From Oscillospiraceae bacterium (GTDB lineage Bacteria; Bacillota; Clostridia; Oscillospirales; Oscillospiraceae), in NCBI GenBank assembly GCA_015067925.1, contig SVLN01000001.1:54585-118584 (forward strand): a DNA stretch of 64,000 bases, read 5' to 3'. Under the pieces are notes generated by a model, which did not search any database, was not told the origin of the DNA, and was given only the letters and a program-made list of their open reading frames with translations. The translations under genes were made by a program, and so were the position numbers. This document shows positions 20,563 to 30,557 of the stretch, one piece after another. Numbering within the stretch: position 1 is the first letter of the stretch; every line of letters starts with the position of its first letter.

Positions 20563-21846
20563 TCAGATCTGTTCCAGAGCCTGTTCCAGATCCGCGATCA
20601 GATCGGCCTTGTTTTCCAGGCCGCAGGAAAGACGGATCATACCGGCCGGGATACCGGCGGCGGCGAGCTGCTCGTCGGTCATCTGGCGATGGGTGGAGGA
20701 AGCGGGATTCAGGCAGCAGGTGCGTGCATCTGCCACGTGGGTCTCAATGGCGGCAAGTTTCAGGGCCTTCATAAAGGTGTTCGCCGCATCGCGGCCGCCC
20801 TTGAGTTCAAAGCTCACAACGCCGCAGGAGCCATTGGGCAGATACTTCTGTCCAACCTCATAGTACTTATCGCCGGGCAGACCGCAGTAGGTCACGCTTG
20901 CGACCTTGGGATGGGCGTTGAGATACTCGGCAACCGCCTGACCGTTTTCACAGTGACGCGGCATACGCACATGCAGGCTCTCCAGACCCAGGTTCAGGTA
21001 AAAGGCATGCTGCGGAGACTGAATGGAGCCAAAGTCACGCATCAGCTGAGCAGTGCACTTGGTAATGAAGGCACCTTCCTTGCCGAACTTCTCGGCATAG
21101 GTGATGCCGTGGTAGCTGTCGTCCGGTGTGCACAGGCCGGGGAACTTATCGGCATGGGCCATCCAGTCAAAGTTGCCGCCATCGACAATGCAGCCACCCA
21201 CGGCAACGCCATGACCATCCATATACTTGGTGGTGGAATGGGTGACGATGTCGGCGCCCCACTCAATGGGACGGCAGTTGACGGGCGTTGCAAAGGTGTT
21301 GTCGATAATCAGGGGCACACCATGCGCGTGGGCCACCTTGGCAAAGAGTTCAATATCCAGAACGGTCAGGGCAGGGTTGGCGATGGTCTCACCGAACACA
21401 GCCTTGGTGTTGGGGCGGAATGCCGCATTGAGTTCTTCCTCGGTGCAGTCAGGGCCGACAAAAGTGGTCTCGATGCCCATCTTCGCCATGGTGACGGAGA
21501 TCAGATTAAAGGTACCGCCGTAAATGCTGCTGGAGCAAACCAGATGGTCGCCGCAGTTGGCAATGTTGAACAGGGCGTAGAAGTTGGCAGCCTGACCGGA
21601 AGAGGTCAGCATGGCAGCGGTGCCGCCCTCAAGCTGGGCGATCTTGGCAGCGACATAGTCGTTGGTGGGATTCTGCAGGCGGGTATAGAAGTAACCACTC
21701 GCCTCCAGATCAAAGAGCTTGCCCATATCCTCACTGGTGGCATACTTGAAGGTCGTGCTCTGCACGATGGGGATCTGACGGGGCTCGCCGTTGCCGGGCG
21801 TGTAGCCGCCCTGAACACAAATCGTATCGGTCTTATAGTTATTCAT
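20563..21846 (-). CDS. metY: O-acetylhomoserine aminocarboxypropyltransferase/cysteine synthase (PLP)
   Basis: Cys/Met metabolism PLP enzyme motifs: TLCVQGGY, LTSSGQAANFYAL, HSTTKYMDGHG, IRLSCGLE. Confidence 0.92.
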   Translation of the reverse strand: MNNYKTDTICVQGGYTPGNGEPRQIPIVQSTTFKYATSEDMGKLFDLEASGYFYTRLQNPTNDYVAAKIAQLEGGTAAMLTSSGQAANFYALFNIANCGDHLVCSSSIYGGTFNLISVTMAKMGIETTFVGPDCTEEELNAAFRPNTKAVFGETIANPALTVLDIELFAKVAHAHGVPLIIDNTFATPVNCRPIEWGADIVTHSTTKYMDGHGVAVGGCIVDGGNFDWMAHADKFPGLCTPDDSYHGITYAEKFGKEGAFITKCTAQLMRDFGSIQSPQHAFYLNLGLESLHVRMPRHCENGQAVAEYLNAHPKVASVTYCGLPGDKYYEVGQKYLPNGSCGVVSFELKGGRDAANTFMKALKLAAIETHVADARTCCLNPASSTHRQMTDEQLAAAGIPAGMIRLSCGLENKADLIADLEQALEQI

Positions 21847-21868
21847 GGATGATGACTCCTTTCATGTA

Positions 21869-23203
21869 TCAATCCGCGCTCCAGCGGAACTGAGAGACCA
21901 GCGGAGATGAAATATCATGATATTTTAAGCCCTCGGCCACGCCGTCGATGGTGATCTGCACACGCCGCACACCGGAAAGGCGGCACAGCGTTGCAACCAC
22001 CGCCCGCACCGCGTTCTGTTCCGCGATACGGCTTCGGCTGGCGTTGAGAAACTCTTTTGAAAAATCAACACTGCACAGGCTGTCTGTGACCACAACGGAG
22101 TTGACCACAGTTCCGGCAGGGATCGGATTGCTTAAACCGGCTCGGGGCTGTGCCTCCAGCAGGCCTCGCATCGTGGCTTCCGCCACAGTCTGGCTGGCAG
22201 AGAAACGCAGGCGCATGGGAACGCCCACCAGCAGCTCGCTGCCCTCTGAGTACAGATAAATGGTCGCGTCAAATTCGTTCAGGCTGCTGCGGATCGGACC
22301 AATGGCCGTTTCATCGCGATAAATGGGCTCGGACAGGTCCAGATTCACATACTGGCCCACGCGCTGACCTTCCACCAGGAACTGCACAGCTTCCACACCT
22401 TCGTGTTCCGTCAAGGTGTTGACAACAGAGTAGATGACCAAATGTTCTTCCCGCGCAGTCTTCGGTCTGTTGTCAAAAAACGCTTCAGAGAAATCCACCA
22501 GGCAGATGCCGTCGTTTATATGGGCATCGATGACCCGCGTTCCGGTCGGCAGCACCGTCTGAAGATTGGCGCTGCCCGGACCTTCCAGCAGTTCATTCAG
22601 AACTACTAAGGGCAGCGACTCCGGGATGTCCAGATGCACAGAGCGGGAATCCAGCAGAAGATATCGGTTGGATGGATCAGAGAAATATAGATTAACCGTC
22701 GTTTCGGATGCGTCTTCATTGCGGACCAGGAACACAAAATCCTCCGGTGTCATGGGTTCCTTGCCGAAGGACAGCATTCCATCTGCTGTATCAACCACAA
22801 CCGCATCCACGCCATCGACCTGGGTCATGGTCATGGTCAGGCAGGCCATGGCAATGGTGAGGTCTAAAGAACTCAGATTATGAAACTCTTCTGAAAGGAT
22901 CACCGTAAGCAGTCCATCAATCCAGGTGCAGTCAACCAGAACCGTCCCCGGCGGGAACGGACATTCCAGGAACTCTTCATCGGGGCCCTCCAGATAGCGG
23001 GAAATCAGCTCCGTGATGGCGATGTTTCGGTCTTCCAGGTCAACCGCCAGCGGATAGACCACGCCATATTCCGAAGTGAAGGAAACGTCGCGATTTTTGT
23101 AAAAAAACGAAATGGGGTTCACTCTCTGCTCAGACGCGGCCGCACATGCACCCAAGCCGAACACAAGGGCGAATACGAGAAGCAAGGCAAGCAGTTTCTT
23201 CAT
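21869..23203 (-). CDS. Lipoprotein with three GerMN-like domains
   Basis: Signal peptide with lipobox FGLGAC; three repeats of (R/E)(Y/L)LEGP..(a)..(l/f)P.GT.V....(i)..(g)(l/i)..V(d)(l/f)SEEF. Confidence 0.85.
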   Translation of the reverse strand: MKKLLALLLVFALVFGLGACAAASEQRVNPISFFYKNRDVSFTSEYGVVYPLAVDLEDRNIAITELISRYLEGPDEEFLECPFPPGTVLVDCTWIDGLLTVILSEEFHNLSSLDLTIAMACLTMTMTQVDGVDAVVVDTADGMLSFGKEPMTPEDFVFLVRNEDASETTVNLYFSDPSNRYLLLDSRSVHLDIPESLPLVVLNELLEGPGSANLQTVLPTGTRVIDAHINDGICLVDFSEAFFDNRPKTAREEHLVIYSVVNTLTEHEGVEAVQFLVEGQRVGQYVNLDLSEPIYRDETAIGPIRSSLNEFDATIYLYSEGSELLVGVPMRLRFSASQTVAEATMRGLLEAQPRAGLSNPIPAGTVVNSVVVTDSLCSVDFSKEFLNASRSRIAEQNAVRAVVATLCRLSGVRRVQITIDGVAEGLKYHDISSPLVSQFRWSAD

Positions 23204-24642
23204 AGCTCGTCCTCCTCCATCACGTAGGGAAACACAACAGTAAAGATCGTTCCGCCGTCAGGGTTGGCTTCAACCTGAATTGTTCCGTCATTGTGCTCCA
23301 CCAGGTCGTGTACGATGGAAAGGCCCAGGCCACTGCCGCCCATGGCGCGGGAGCGTGCCTTGTCCACACGATAGAAGCGGTCAAAAATATGGCTCATTTC
23401 CTCTTCGGGAATGCCGAAGCCATTGTCTGAAACCTGAACCTTGATCTGCTTTTTGTCGTGGGAAACATGGACGCGAACCGTTCCGCCGTCATAGTTATAT
23501 TTGATTGCATTCTCCACCAGATTGAAAATGATCTGATGCAGCGAATCTTCATGGTTAAACATGTAGCAGGACCACTGCAGATCCCGCTCGATTTGAATGG
23601 ATTTCAGCTCCGCCTGGGGCTGCAGAATACGGCAGACACGCTGGGCCACCTCAGACGCATCAACCACATTGCCCCGCTCCTGCACATCGCTGTCGAGCTT
23701 GGAGAGCGTGAGCAGTTTCGTACTCATGCGGGTCAGGCGATCAGCTTCATTGCCGATGTCACGGACAAACTCCTGAACAGTTTCCATTGGCATTTCATGC
23801 TGCAGGATAGAGTCTGAGAGCAGTTTAATAGAGGCCAGCGGCGTTTTCAGCTCATGGGAAGCATCCGATACAAACTGCCGGCGGACCTCCTCCGCCTCCC
23901 GCAGGCGCTCTGTGAGCTTATTGAACTCCGTGCCCAACGCGGTGATCTCATCATTGCCGCGCATTTCAACCACATGACTGTAATTGCCTTCTCGCACGAC
24001 AGAAATGGAATGCAGGATTTTGTTGATACGCTTGTTGGAAAGAGCAGCGAACACCAGGGAAAACGCAAGAATCACAAATTCCAGAAACAACGTAATGGCA
24101 GAGGTCATCAGGGCAATCTGCCGGTACAGTGCCGCCTGATCGGCGTCCTGTTCCATCAGATAAACCGCTCCCACAGGGCTGTTCAGATACATAATCGGCG
24201 TAGCCGCCTGACTTTGCAGGGTACTGCTTGTCATAAGGCAGTAAACGACATCATTGCCCGAAAGGGCGCTGACCACTTCAGGAAGCAATGCGATCTTGCC
24301 TTCCTGATTCTGCACAAGGCTGCTGTCATACAGGCACAAACCGCTTTGGTTCGTAATGATGATGCGATCGGTTTCCAAGTCGTCCAGCAGGCTCATGACC
24401 TGATGCACAGAGTCCTCACTCAACGCCTGAGCGCCAGAAAAGGAAGAAGCGACCAGCTGGGCTCTGCCGAAAACAGCAGAGTGTTTGTTCTGCTTCATCA
24501 TCTGCCAGGTGGCTTCCATGGTAAGTAAATTCAGGCATACCAAAGCGACTGCGGTGATCAGAACATAGATCACCGCATACTTGAATTGTGTTGTGCTCTT
24601 GACAGAGAACGTCAATCCATTACGCCTTGAAATAGTAGCCAA
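23200..24642 (-). CDS. Sensor histidine kinase (HAMP, HisKA, HATPase)
   Basis: DASHELKTPLASIKLLSDSIL, NLVENAIKYN, DNGFGIPEEEMSHIFDRFYRVDKARSR, GGSGLGLSIV. Confidence 0.95.
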   Translation of the reverse strand: MATISRRNGLTFSVKSTTQFKYAVIYVLITAVALVCLNLLTMEATWQMMKQNKHSAVFGRAQLVASSFSGAQALSEDSVHQVMSLLDDLETDRIIITNQSGLCLYDSSLVQNQEGKIALLPEVVSALSGNDVVYCLMTSSTLQSQAATPIMYLNSPVGAVYLMEQDADQAALYRQIALMTSAITLFLEFVILAFSLVFAALSNKRINKILHSISVVREGNYSHVVEMRGNDEITALGTEFNKLTERLREAEEVRRQFVSDASHELKTPLASIKLLSDSILQHEMPMETVQEFVRDIGNEADRLTRMSTKLLTLSKLDSDVQERGNVVDASEVAQRVCRILQPQAELKSIQIERDLQWSCYMFNHEDSLHQIIFNLVENAIKYNYDGGTVRVHVSHDKKQIKVQVSDNGFGIPEEEMSHIFDRFYRVDKARSRAMGGSGLGLSIVHDLVEHNDGTIQVEANPDGGTIFTVVFPYVMEEDEL

Positions 24643-25300
24643 CTCCCCACTTGGTCAGAATGTATTCCGGATCCGCCGGATTGGGCTCCAGTTTTTCGCG
24701 CAGGCGGCGAATATGCACGTCAACCGTGCGGATATCGCTGCGGAACTCATAACCCCAAACGGTGTCCAGCAGGTTCTCACGAGAGAACACACGGCCCGGA
24801 TTATGGATCAGCAGTTCGATCAGATCAAATTCCTTTGCGGTGAGGTCCACACAAAGATCGCCCTTATAGGCGTTGCGCTCGGTGGAGTCTACGGTGAGAA
24901 TACCCGAGGTAATGCGTTCATTCTTCGGCTGCTCGTTCTTCTGGTTGGCACGGCGCAGCAGTGCGCGGATACGGGCCTTGAGCTCGAGAATGTTGAACGG
25001 CTTGGTGAGGTAGTCGTCCGCGCCCTGCTCAAAGCCCATGAGCTTGTCCATGTCCTCACTCTTTGCAGAGAGCATGATCACAGGAACCTCAGAAAACTGA
25101 CGGATCTCCTGGCAGGCCTGCAGACCGTCCACATTGGGCATCATCAGATCCAGAACGATCAGATCCGGCTTTTCGGACTTGGCAAGCTCAATGGCCTGCA
25201 GGCCGTCAGAGCCGGTAATCACCTCATAGCCCTCGTTCTCCAGATTAAAGCGAATGCCTTTGACCAACAGTTCTTCGTCGTCGACAACAAGAATTTTCAT
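24620..25300 (-). CDS. OmpR/PhoB family response regulator
   Basis: KILVVDDEELLV, DLIVLDLMMPNVDG, winged-helix C-terminus. Confidence 0.96.
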   Translation of the reverse strand: MKILVVDDEELLVKGIRFNLENEGYEVITGSDGLQAIELAKSEKPDLIVLDLMMPNVDGLQACQEIRQFSEVPVIMLSAKSEDMDKLMGFEQGADDYLTKPFNILELKARIRALLRRANQKNEQPKNERITSGILTVDSTERNAYKGDLCVDLTAKEFDLIELLIHNPGRVFSRENLLDTVWGYEFRSDIRTVDVHIRRLREKLEPNPADPEYILTKWGVGYYFKA

Positions 25301-25699
25301 TTAGGTTCCCTCCACAGTTATATAATCCAATAGTTTTGCCAATGTTTTTTCGCCAATTCCTTCCACCTTTGTCAGTTCCTGAACACTGTGGAAATCGCCA
25401 TGTTCTGCTCGATAATCCAGAATTCTTCCAGCCAAAACTTCACCAATGCCGGGCAGACTGATCAGCGCTTCCCGATCGGCGCGGTTGATGTCAATCAAGC
25501 CGTCCTTTTCTTCTTGTACAATCATCAGATGCTCGTTGGAAGGCGCAGAGGCTGCCTCATCCGCAACCGGCACAGACGAAGCTGAATCAACCCGTACGCC
25601 GCGCGTAATCTGATTGGTTCCAAAGAAGCAGCCGAAACAAAACAGCAAGCACGCCGCAGTGCACAAAAGCAACAGCCGTTCCGTACGATTGATTCGCAT
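25301..25699 (-). CDS. ComEA-like helix-hairpin-helix protein (membrane anchored)
   Basis: N-terminal TM, tandem HhH DINRADREALISLPGIGEVLAGRILDYR...LTKVEGIGEKTLAKLLDYI. Confidence 0.85.
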   Translation of the reverse strand: MRINRTERLLLLCTAACLLFCFGCFFGTNQITRGVRVDSASSVPVADEAASAPSNEHLMIVQEEKDGLIDINRADREALISLPGIGEVLAGRILDYRAEHGDFHSVQELTKVEGIGEKTLAKLLDYITVEGT

Positions 25700-25718
25700 T
25701 GCATCACATCTTTCTGCG

Positions 25719-25746
25719 TTGACAAGACCATAGAATCTGGTATAAT
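25719..25746 (+). promoter_or_regulatory. Sigma-A type promoter upstream of dacF-like gene
   Basis: TTGACA - 16 bp - TATAAT. Confidence 0.7.
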
Positions 25747-25840
25747 TCAAACAAACGGAGAATATACGGAATGATATAGAATTATATCATAATCTGTTGC
25801 TTTTGTACAAGACTCATTTCGCTCACATTGCAGGTGTGTT

Positions 25841-27214
25841 ATGAAAAAATTTCGTACTTATTTCGCGTTTCTTTTATGCATCCTGGTGATTTTCACCACT
25901 TCTGCGCCCGCTTTTGCTGCGCAATCGGATGCGCCTGCCCTTTCCGCCCGCGCAGCCATGCTGGTTGATCTGCAGTCAGGCCGTGCACTTCTGAGCCACA
26001 ATGCCGACGAAAAGGTCTATCCCGCCAGTTTAACAAAGATCATGACCTGTCTTCTGGCCCTGGAAAACAGCAATCTCGACGACATCGTCACAGTCAGCGA
26101 ATCTGCCCTGGCAGGCATTGATCCCGACGGCACCACCGCCGATCTGAAACCCGGTGAAGAGATCAGCATGAATGACCTGCTGCACTGCATTACGGTCTAT
26201 TCCGCCAACGAGGCCTGCAACGTCATTGCAGAGCATGTCAGCGGCAGTGTCTCCGCTTTCCTCGCTCTGATGAACCAGCGTGCCGCGGAACTGGGCTGTA
26301 CCGGTACCCACTTCACCAATACCCACGGTCTGCATGATGAGGCCAACTACACCACCGTGCGTGATTTGTATCTGATTACCGAGGCCGCCCTGGAGCATGA
26401 GGCTTTCCGGCTGATGACCGCCAAGACCAGCTACACGGTCCCTGCCACGAATCTGTCTGCCGAGCGCAAACTGAACACCTCAAACTATCTCATCAGCCGC
26501 CAGAGCCGTGAGGATTATTACTATCCCCTCGCCACCGGCATCAAGACCGGCTTCACCACGCCTGCGGGCCGCTGCCTGATCTCCCGGGCCAATAACGGCA
26601 CGCTGGATCTTCTGGTGATCGTCTGCGGTGCGGCCACTATGATCGACACCAACGGCAATCTGATGATCGAAAGCTTTACAGACGCAAAATCCCTCTTTGA
26701 GTACGGCTTCAATACCTTCCGCGCTGTAACCCTGGTCACTCCTCTGGAGCCCTTGGGCAGCATTCCTGTTACGCTGAGCGCGAACGTGGCCTCTTCTGTG
26801 TTTGCCCCCGCCGAAAAGATCACGACGCTGCTTCCCAGGGATTATGATCCTGAGTTGGTGGAGCGAATCATTAAACTGGACAATCCCGACGGGATGGAAG
26901 CTCCCGTTGCTAAGGATCAGAAGGTCGGCACTGTGGAGGTTCGCTATAACGGTGAAATCATTGGATCCACCGATCTTCTGGCCATTGCTGCCATTGAGCG
27001 CTCCTTTATGAAACAGCTTGGCAGCAGTATTTCGGCGTTCTTCCAGTCCTCTGCATGGAATATCATTCTGGCAGTGATTGCGTTTTTGGCGCTGGCCTTC
27101 GTGATCACGCTTATCATTCTGTATCTGCGCGCGCGGCGCAACCGCAAACGCCGCCGCGATCTCAGACGCAGGGAGCAGATGCTCAGCAAAATGCATGGAG
27201 GGAATGAATCATGA
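25841..27214 (+). CDS. dacF: D-alanyl-D-alanine carboxypeptidase (peptidase S11)
   Basis: Signal peptide; SxxK (ASLTK), SxN (SAN), KTG (IKTGFT); C-terminal TM and basic tail. Confidence 0.92.
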   Translation: MKKFRTYFAFLLCILVIFTTSAPAFAAQSDAPALSARAAMLVDLQSGRALLSHNADEKVYPASLTKIMTCLLALENSNLDDIVTVSESALAGIDPDGTTADLKPGEEISMNDLLHCITVYSANEACNVIAEHVSGSVSAFLALMNQRAAELGCTGTHFTNTHGLHDEANYTTVRDLYLITEAALEHEAFRLMTAKTSYTVPATNLSAERKLNTSNYLISRQSREDYYYPLATGIKTGFTTPAGRCLISRANNGTLDLLVIVCGAATMIDTNGNLMIESFTDAKSLFEYGFNTFRAVTLVTPLEPLGSIPVTLSANVASSVFAPAEKITTLLPRDYDPELVERIIKLDNPDGMEAPVAKDQKVGTVEVRYNGEIIGSTDLLAIAAIERSFMKQLGSSISAFFQSSAWNIILAVIAFLALAFVITLIILYLRARRNRKRRRDLRRREQMLSKMHGGNES

Positions 27215-27774
27215 CGCTTTCCGCTCTTTGCGAACAATGCCAGCACTGCACCGGCTGCGGTTTGTCGCAGACCCGCAATAAGCTCGTATTCGGCGTCGGC
27301 CCTGAAAATGCAGAAGTTCTTTTCATCGGCGAAGGCCCCGGCCAGCAGGAGGATCTGCAAGGTGAGCCCTTTGTGGGTGCCGCCGGACATCTTCTCGACG
27401 ACATGCTGCTGATTGTGGACCTGGGCCGCGACAACTGCTATATTGCCAATATCGTCAAGTGTCGCCCGCCCGGAAACCGGGATCCCCTGGAAACCGAGCA
27501 AGAGGCCTGCTTCCCCTGGCTGCAGCAGCAAATCGAGATTCTTCAGCCGAAAATCATCGTCTGCCTGGGCCGTATCTCCGCGCAGAAACTCATCAAGCCG
27601 GATTTCCGCATCACCCGCGAGCACGGACAATGGTTCAGTTACAACGGAATCCCCATTATGGCCATGTACCACCCCTCCGCCCTGCTGCGCGACCCGTCCA
27701 AACGGCCGGAGTCTTTCCGTGATTTAAAAATCCTGCAGCAAAAAGTCTCGGAATTATGTACCCATACGCCTTAA
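27211..27774 (+). CDS. Type-4 uracil-DNA glycosylase family protein
   Basis: [44 protein letters not shown], Cys cluster for 4Fe-4S. Confidence 0.93.
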   Translation: MTLSALCEQCQHCTGCGLSQTRNKLVFGVGPENAEVLFIGEGPGQQEDLQGEPFVGAAGHLLDDMLLIVDLGRDNCYIANIVKCRPPGNRDPLETEQEACFPWLQQQIEILQPKIIVCLGRISAQKLIKPDFRITREHGQWFSYNGIPIMAMYHPSALLRDPSKRPESFRDLKILQQKVSELCTHTP

Positions 27775-27799
27775 AAGCAGCTGCGCCGCAGCTGCTTTT
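27773..27799 (+). terminator. Rho-independent terminator
   Basis: aaaagcagctgc-gcc-gcagctgctttt. Confidence 0.75.
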
Positions 27800-27827
27800 T
27801 GCCATCCTGCAAGTCAGAGGTGAATCT

Positions 27828-28718
27828 ATGAACAAAAAACGAATCCTGCGAACGCTCCTGCTCATCGTTGTTTTCACGATGTTGGTCTGCTTTGTTCTGA
27901 TGGCTCTCAACTCCAGTCTTGTCGTTCGTCGTTATCAGATTGAAGATGATCGGATTACCGCACCTGTGCGCATTGCCCTGCTCACCGATCTTCACTCATG
28001 CAAATATGGCGAGAATCAGCAGGAGCTCATCCGGGCCCTGGATGAGCTGTCGCCGGATCTTGTGTTGCTGGGCGGCGATATTTACGATGATGAGGTGCCG
28101 CACGATAACACTGAACGCTTCCTTTCCGGCATTGCTGGCTGCTACCTTTGTTATTACGTCACCGGCAACCACGAATACTGGGCTGGTGCAGAGGAATGGG
28201 CACACATCAAAAGCATGCTGGAAGCTCACAACATTACCATCCTCTCAGATCAAAGCACAATGATTTCCGTCAACGGCAATGACATCAATCTCTGCGGCGT
28301 CAACGACCCGGACGTTTACATGGTCACCTATGACCCGGAAGCCGATCCCGCGCTGCATGACCGGGCAAAGGCGAACAAGCTTGAAACCTTCTTCCTGCAG
28401 CTTGACTCTGTTTCCCAAATTGCAGATAACGGGAATTACACCATTCTGCTCTCCCACCGACCGGAGCATATGCAGGCCTATTCTTCCCATCCCTTCGACC
28501 TGGTGCTCTGCGGCCATGCCCATGGTGGGCAGTGGCGCATCCCTGGCCTTCTGAATGGCCTTTACGCGCCGAATCAGGGGTTGTTTCCCTCCCACGCCGG
28601 TGGGAGATACGAAGAAAACGGAACTACTATGATCGTCAGCCGCGGCCTCGCCCGGGAATCGACGAAGGTGCCTCGTATCTTCAACCGACCGGAACTGGTT
28701 TTGATCGATCTTCAATAG
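27828..28718 (+). CDS. Membrane-anchored metallophosphoesterase
   Basis: LLTDLHSC, LLGGDIYDD, GNHEYW, GHAHGGQWR; N-terminal TM. Confidence 0.93.
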   Translation: MNKKRILRTLLLIVVFTMLVCFVLMALNSSLVVRRYQIEDDRITAPVRIALLTDLHSCKYGENQQELIRALDELSPDLVLLGGDIYDDEVPHDNTERFLSGIAGCYLCYYVTGNHEYWAGAEEWAHIKSMLEAHNITILSDQSTMISVNGNDINLCGVNDPDVYMVTYDPEADPALHDRAKANKLETFFLQLDSVSQIADNGNYTILLSHRPEHMQAYSSHPFDLVLCGHAHGGQWRIPGLLNGLYAPNQGLFPSHAGGRYEENGTTMIVSRGLARESTKVPRIFNRPELVLIDLQ

Positions 28719-28787
28719 ATTTGTCCTTTTTATCGGACACAAGCTGTGATAAAATGATACCAACACAGAGAATCGAGGTGCTGTACC

Positions 28788-29777
28788 ATGGCGAAATCTG
28801 CGAATCAAAAACTCAAGCTACTGTATCTTCAAAAGTATCTTCTGGAGCACTCGGATGAGAACCATCCTGTTACTGTGGCGGATATGATCGCCTATCTTGC
28901 CGGTCACGACATCTCGGCTGAGCGCAAGAGTATCTATGACGATCTTGAGGCGCTGCGCCAGTTTGGTCTGGATATCATCAAGACGTCCGGCCGCTCCACC
29001 GGCTACTTTGTGGGTGAACGGGACTTTGAACTGCCGGAACTGAAGCTTCTGGTGGACAGCGTGCAGTCCTCCAAATTCATCACCCACAAAAAGACCCTCT
29101 CCCTCATCAAGAAAATCGAGAGCCTGGCCAGCGTGCACGATGCGCAGCTGCTGCAGCGCCAGGTCTACGTGCGCAACCGGGTCAAGAGCATGAATGAGAG
29201 TGTTTACTACAACGTGGACGAGATCTCCGGTGCCATCACCCAGGACAGAAACATCAAATTTCTCTATTTCGAGTACACCACTTCAAAGGAACACCGCTAC
29301 CGCCGCGACGGCGACTTTTACGAGATCAGCCCCTTCGCCCTGATGTGGGACGATGAAAACTATTACATGCTGGGCTGGGAAGAAGACTCCCGTCAGATGA
29401 AGCACTTCCGTGTGGATAAAATGACCAACATCAGCACCCTGGAAACGCGCCGCACCGGAAAGGAGCACTTTGAGGGAATCGATATGAGCGCCTACACCCA
29501 GAAGGTCTTCGGCATGTTCTCCGGCGAACCCCGGCAGGTCAAGCTCCGCTTCGAAGAGCACCTGGTAAGCGCCGTTATTGACCGCTTCGGCAAGGATCTG
29601 ATCATCATGCCCGAACCGGACGGCAGCTTTACCGTGAATCTGGATGTGGTGGTCTCTCCCCTGTTCTTCGGCTGGGTCTTTGGCTTTGCTACCGAAGTGC
29701 AGATCCTGCACCCGGCTGACGTACGGGAAGAAATGCGCACCCTGGCCCTGGCCGTGGCGGAGCAGAACGGTGGCTGA
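28788..29777 (+). CDS. WYL domain-containing transcriptional regulator
   Basis: HTH N-terminus (ISAERKSIYDDLEALRQFGLDI), WYL region (SPFALMWDDENYYMLGW), WCX domain. Confidence 0.9.
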   Translation: MAKSANQKLKLLYLQKYLLEHSDENHPVTVADMIAYLAGHDISAERKSIYDDLEALRQFGLDIIKTSGRSTGYFVGERDFELPELKLLVDSVQSSKFITHKKTLSLIKKIESLASVHDAQLLQRQVYVRNRVKSMNESVYYNVDEISGAITQDRNIKFLYFEYTTSKEHRYRRDGDFYEISPFALMWDDENYYMLGWEEDSRQMKHFRVDKMTNISTLETRRTGKEHFEGIDMSAYTQKVFGMFSGEPRQVKLRFEEHLVSAVIDRFGKDLIIMPEPDGSFTVNLDVVVSPLFFGWVFGFATEVQILHPADVREEMRTLALAVAEQNGG

Positions 29778-30523
29778 TGATGGACGAACGAGCTCTTTTC
29801 ATTCGCTCAGTCAGCCTGACGGACGAACCGTATGGCTGGCTGCGGGATATTCCCGCCATCGCTCACCTGATGCGGCAAGAAATCAACCTTACCAAGCCGG
29901 TCACCTTCTTCGTGGGCGAAAACGGTACGGGAAAATCCACGCTTCTGGAGGCCATCGCCGTGGCCAGCGGCTTCAATCCCGAAGGCGGCACCAGAAATTT
30001 TAACTTTTCCACCCAGGATACCCATTCCAGCCTGAGCCGTTCTCTGCGCTTGGTGCGAAACCGCTATGCAAAGGACGGATTCTTCCTGCGGGCGGAGAGT
30101 TTTTACAACGTAGCCAGCTACATCGACAAGCTGGACGCTGAGCCCGGTTTTGGCGGGCCGCTGATCGACAGCTACGGCGGCGTTTCTCTGCATGACCAGT
30201 CCCACGGCGAAAGCTTTCTGGCCCTGGTGCAGCACCGTTTTCACTCAGACGGCTTGTATTTTTTGGACGAGCCGGAGGCCGCCCTGTCACCCATGCGTCT
30301 TTTGACCCTGATGGCAGAGATCCATTCCCTGGCCAAAGACGGCGCGCAGTTTTTGATCGCCACCCACTCCCCGATCCTCATGACCCTACCCAATGCCCAG
30401 ATTCTGCAGTTTACTGCTGCTGGCATTGAAGAAGTGAGCTATCGGGAAACGGAGCATTTTCAGATCACCAAGCAGTTTCTGGATTCCCCGGAGCGGATGC
30501 TCCACTATCTTCTAGGCGAATAG
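29777..30523 (+). CDS. AAA/ABC-type ATPase
   Basis: FFVGENGTGKSTLLEAIA, LYFLDEPEAALSP, FLIATHSPILMTLP; stop/start overlap with the WYL gene. Confidence 0.9.
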   Translation: MMDERALFIRSVSLTDEPYGWLRDIPAIAHLMRQEINLTKPVTFFVGENGTGKSTLLEAIAVASGFNPEGGTRNFNFSTQDTHSSLSRSLRLVRNRYAKDGFFLRAESFYNVASYIDKLDAEPGFGGPLIDSYGGVSLHDQSHGESFLALVQHRFHSDGLYFLDEPEAALSPMRLLTLMAEIHSLAKDGAQFLIATHSPILMTLPNAQILQFTAAGIEEVSYRETEHFQITKQFLDSPERMLHYLLGE

Positions 30524-30525
30524 AC

Positions 30526-30557
30526 AAAAAGAGCAGCGGATCAACCGCTGCTCTTTT
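30526..30557. terminator. Bidirectional terminator
   Basis: aaaaagagcagcgg-atcaa-ccgctgctctttttctt. Confidence 0.85.

Noticed and set aside
24620-24642. Frameshift between response regulator and kinase
   Set aside because: The ~20-bp overlap is an ordinary coupled RR/HK arrangement, or reflects an over-extended kinase start.
28788-30523. Anti-phage defence system (WYL + ATPase)
   Set aside because: No nuclease, toxin or other effector next to the pair; flanked by housekeeping genes. Kept only as a low-interest observation.
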